A stretch of DNA of 64,000 bases, from contig NZ_FMAR01000002.1 of NCBI RefSeq assembly GCF_900094705.1, forward strand, positions 310,001 to 374,000. The letters are read 5' to 3'. Origin of the DNA: Chitinophaga costaii. GTDB lineage: Bacteria; Bacteroidota; Bacteroidia; Chitinophagales; Chitinophagaceae. The position numbers and the translations under genes were made by a program. Shown here piece after piece: positions 61,828 through 64,000 of this stretch (its first letter is position 1; every line of letters begins with the position of its first letter). A model generated the notes under the pieces. It ran no database searches and had not been told where the DNA came from. It saw only the letters and a list, made by a program, of their open reading frames with translations.

Positions 61828-62865
61828 ATGGCATCCAACAAAAACGCAACCAACCAATTCTTACAACTTCCCGCTTTCCGCAAGTGGGTGCTGGAAAATG
61901 ACGCATCCGCTGAAGCCTTCTGGGCCAGCTGGCGGCAGCAGCACCCGGAACAGGAAGCAGAATTGCTGGAAGCAGCGGAAGTGCTGCGCGCCATCCATGC
62001 CCACAGCCAGGTGCCAGACCATGCCGAATCAGAAACCTGGGCACGGATTACCGATACTATTCAGGAGGCCGAACTTACGGGCCGTTTTCCGGCTCGTGTG
62101 GTAACCATGCGTAGCCCCGGGTTAAGCCGCCGCTGGTTGTCTTATGCCGCCGTAGTTGCCGGTGTAGCCATTGCTGTAATGATTGGTTGGCAACTGTTGG
62201 GCGTGCGCGAAAAAGAATACCACACTGCCATGGGCGAACTCAAAACCATTGAACTACCAGACCACTCCATGGTACGCCTCAACGTAAATTCATCCGTGCG
62301 CTATGCCAGCCGCTGGCGCAGCAGCAAAGCACGCGAAGTGTGGGTAAACGGGGAAGCTTATTTCTCCGTTACCCACCAGGAAAATAATCAGTCATTCATT
62401 GTACATACCAATGATGTAGATATTCGTGTAGTAGGTACCGAATTCAATGTAAACACCCGCCGGATAAAGACCCAGGTAGTGTTAAATAAAGGGATTGTTC
62501 AATTATTATTAAATGGAGAAGCAGCCACGCACGAAGCGCCTATTACTATGAAGCCAGGTGATATGGTAACGTATTCTGCCGCCACCGCGGAACTGGCCAG
62601 TAAAAAAGTAAACCCGGGCGATTATTCTTCCTGGCAAAGCAGGGTGTTGCATTTCAATGATACACCTATACCAGAAGTAATCCGTGTGCTACAGGAAAAT
62701 ATAGGCATTACCATAGAATCATCAGACACAGGTCTTATCAATCAAACATTCACGGGAAGTATTCCTCTGGATAATGTAGACGTATTTTTTAAAACGCTTT
62801 CCCGCTCTTTCGATGTTAAGATAGCGCAAACTTCAACAAACACTTACAGGATCAGTAGTAATTAA
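61828..62865 (+). CDS. FecR-family anti-sigma factor
   Basis: This is a 345-residue inner-membrane regulator: a cytoplasmic N-terminus (about 1-95), one transmembrane helix near 105-130 (LSYAAVVAGVAIAVMIGWQLL), a periplasmic FecR domain (GELKTIELPDHSMVRLNVNSSVRYAS, VVGTEFNVNTR) and a C-terminal DUF4974 domain (FNDTPIPEVIRVLQENIGITIE). It is the partner of the sigma factor 83 bases upstream and of the SusC receptor downstream. Length is usual. Confidence 0.94.
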   Translation: MASNKNATNQFLQLPAFRKWVLENDASAEAFWASWRQQHPEQEAELLEAAEVLRAIHAHSQVPDHAESETWARITDTIQEAELTGRFPARVVTMRSPGLSRRWLSYAAVVAGVAIAVMIGWQLLGVREKEYHTAMGELKTIELPDHSMVRLNVNSSVRYASRWRSSKAREVWVNGEAYFSVTHQENNQSFIVHTNDVDIRVVGTEFNVNTRRIKTQVVLNKGIVQLLLNGEAATHEAPITMKPGDMVTYSAATAELASKKVNPGDYSSWQSRVLHFNDTPIPEVIRVLQENIGITIESSDTGLINQTFTGSIPLDNVDVFFKTLSRSFDVKIAQTSTNTYRISSN

Positions 62866-63003
62866 CATCACCAGGAACAACTAAAGCAAAGTCGGTTTTG
62901 TCATGTCAACCAAAAAACATTCCTCCAACGGGGGCTGGCTTACTATGCCTAATAATCATCGTTTGAATTATTCTTATAACACCACCAACCAAAATCAATA
63001 GCT

Positions 63004-64000
63004 ATGGTAGATTTCTACGCCAGAAGATTAGGCAGTAGCCTGGCGCTGGCATTGTTGATCCAATTATCCGGACCAACGCGGGTGTCGGCCAGCAGCCGGC
63101 TTCTACAAAATCCCAACGCAACCTGGGGCATGCGGAATAATACGCAGGAAAATGGGCAGCAATTACCGTTGAAAAAAGTGCTGGCTGCCCTGGAGCAACA
63201 GTATAAAGTGCGTATCAATTACACCGGTAATACCATTCATGGCGTGAAGTTGCGGGCACCCGCAGGAATACACCATGGCCAGCGGCTCGTGGATTATTTG
63301 AACAGCTTCCTGTTCCCACTGGGCCTGGAAGCAGAAGAAGCTAATGCGGGCGACTTCATTATTTATAAAATCAGGGATAAACAGAAACCTACCCAAAAAC
63401 CAACCATTAATAGCACTACGGAGGAAGTACCCACCGCAACTGTAGCTGGTAATACGGTGCCTATACAACTGGAAAAAATCCAGCAAGATGGGCGAACCAT
63501 TACCGGCCAGGTTACAGAGGAATCCGGCCTTCCCCTGCCCGGCGTAACCGTGGTGGTGAGAGGCACCTTTAATGGCGCGAAGAGTAATGAAAAGGGTAAA
63601 TTTATCCTTAACAATGTACCCGTCAATGCGGTACTGGTGTTTAGCTACATCGGCTATAAATCCCAGGAAATTAAAGCAGGCAGCCATAGCGAAATAGACG
63701 TTAAACTACTTACCGACGCCCAATCTTTAAAAGATGTAGTGGTGAATGGCTATCAGAAGCTCAATAAAGACAGTTATACTGGTTCTGCCATCGTAATTTC
63801 CGCAGAAGAAATAAAACGTTTTAATCCAACTAACCTGCTAAGCAGCATTGCCTCCTACGATCCTTCTTTTAAGCTCGTGGATAATAATGTAGGCGGGTCT
63901 AACCCCAATGCTCTGCCTTCCGTAAACGTGCGGGGTACCACTTCGGCTGTATCTTCCGGTACTGCCAGCGCGCTTTCCCGCGCACAACTTAATAATGTTA
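63004..64000 (+). CDS. SusC-family TonB-dependent receptor with STN domain, 5' part (cut by window edge)
   Basis: The first 332 codons are visible, from an ATG at 63004. After an N-terminal signal (LGSSLALALLIQLSG) an STN domain (about 52-122, LPLKKVLAALEQQYKVRINY) is followed by a 40-residue linker, a carboxypeptidase-regulatory-like domain (about 162-240, ITGQVTEESGLPLPGVTVVVRG) and the start of the plug (DVVVNGYQKLNKDSYTG, LLSSIASYDPSFKL). The plug resembles that of the receptor at 12205 and suggests that the same kind of operon (SusD, DUF4843, PKD-like) continues outside. The STN domain links it to the FecR/sigma pair upstream. Confidence 0.94.
   Translation, partial: MVDFYARRLGSSLALALLIQLSGPTRVSASSRLLQNPNATWGMRNNTQENGQQLPLKKVLAALEQQYKVRINYTGNTIHGVKLRAPAGIHHGQRLVDYLNSFLFPLGLEAEEANAGDFIIYKIRDKQKPTQKPTINSTTEEVPTATVAGNTVPIQLEKIQQDGRTITGQVTEESGLPLPGVTVVVRGTFNGAKSNEKGKFILNNVPVNAVLVFSYIGYKSQEIKAGSHSEIDVKLLTDAQSLKDVVVNGYQKLNKDSYTGSAIVISAEEIKRFNPTNLLSSIASYDPSFKLVDNNVGGSNPNALPSVNVRGTTSAVSSGTASALSRAQLNNV

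Noticed and set aside
1..64000. CRISPR array, tRNA or rRNA genes, insertion sequences
   Set aside because: I saw no regularly spaced repeats, no tRNA-like cloverleaf sequence, no rRNA segments and no transposase motifs. A covariance-model search would be needed to exclude small RNAs fully.

Overview
The window looks like the chromosome of a Bacteroidota bacterium, most likely the family Chitinophagaceae and plausibly Chitinophaga. The genus is an inference from the gene families, not a test. The reasons are four and a half SusC-type TonB-dependent receptors, SusD lipoproteins, repeated ECF sigma/FecR modules, a two-component regulator of the HTCS type, many Sec/lipoprotein signals, and almost no Shine-Dalgarno sequences. 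There are no rRNA or tRNA genes, CRISPR arrays or intact insertion sequences that I can see.

Layout. (1) 1-5.8 kb, minus: ECF sigma, FecR, STN-SusC and SusD (cut by the window edge), a cell-surface-signalling uptake operon. (2) 6.0-9.5 kb: a helicase-like remnant, a small conserved protein overlapping a cation:proton antiporter, an Hsp20 chaperone with a sigma-54-like promoter, and an unknown lipoprotein. (3) 9.5-10.2 kb: decayed DNA including an amidohydrolase C-terminus. (4) 10.2-20.4 kb, plus: sigma, FecR, STN-SusC, SusD, DUF4843, PKD-like lipoprotein and TlpA-like thioredoxin, closed by a terminator; then a SnoaL-like protein. (5) 21.7-49.0 kb: a mannose-glycan utilisation locus. It has an ECF sigma divergent from a split hybrid two-component system, a truncated GH92, GH38, SGNH esterase, full GH92, then SusD, DUF5004, DUF4961, SusC, SusD, SusC, a DUF4185-type lipoprotein and a GH2 beta-mannosidase, closed by a strong terminator. 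(6) 49.1-52.0 kb: a graveyard of SDR, cupin and FecR remnants around an intact carboxylesterase. (7) 52.0-56.3 kb: M28 peptidase, then a minus-strand run of a CBM9-like protein, a putative glycoside hydrolase and DUF3820. (8) 56.8-61.0 kb, plus: two double-glycine-leader peptides, HlyD, and a C39-peptidase ABC exporter. (9) 61.2-64 kb: ECF sigma, FecR and the start of another STN-SusC.

How the genes work together. The central locus can be read as a system for alpha-mannosidic glycans (for example N-glycans or yeast-type mannan). The periplasmic sensor detects an oligosaccharide, SusC/D import glycan, an esterase removes acyl groups, GH92/GH38 trim alpha-mannose and GH2 removes beta-mannose. 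The three sigma/FecR/STN-SusC modules are separate uptake systems whose ligands cannot be read from sequence.

The most unusual item is the peptide cassette at 56.8-61.0 kb. Two small precursors share an almost identical leader ending in Gly-Gly. Their cores are nearly uncharged and free of cysteine, and one is built from eight Leu-Leu-Gly-Gly units. A matching protease-exporter and adaptor lie directly downstream. I do not recognise this core type as a known bacteriocin or structural peptide.
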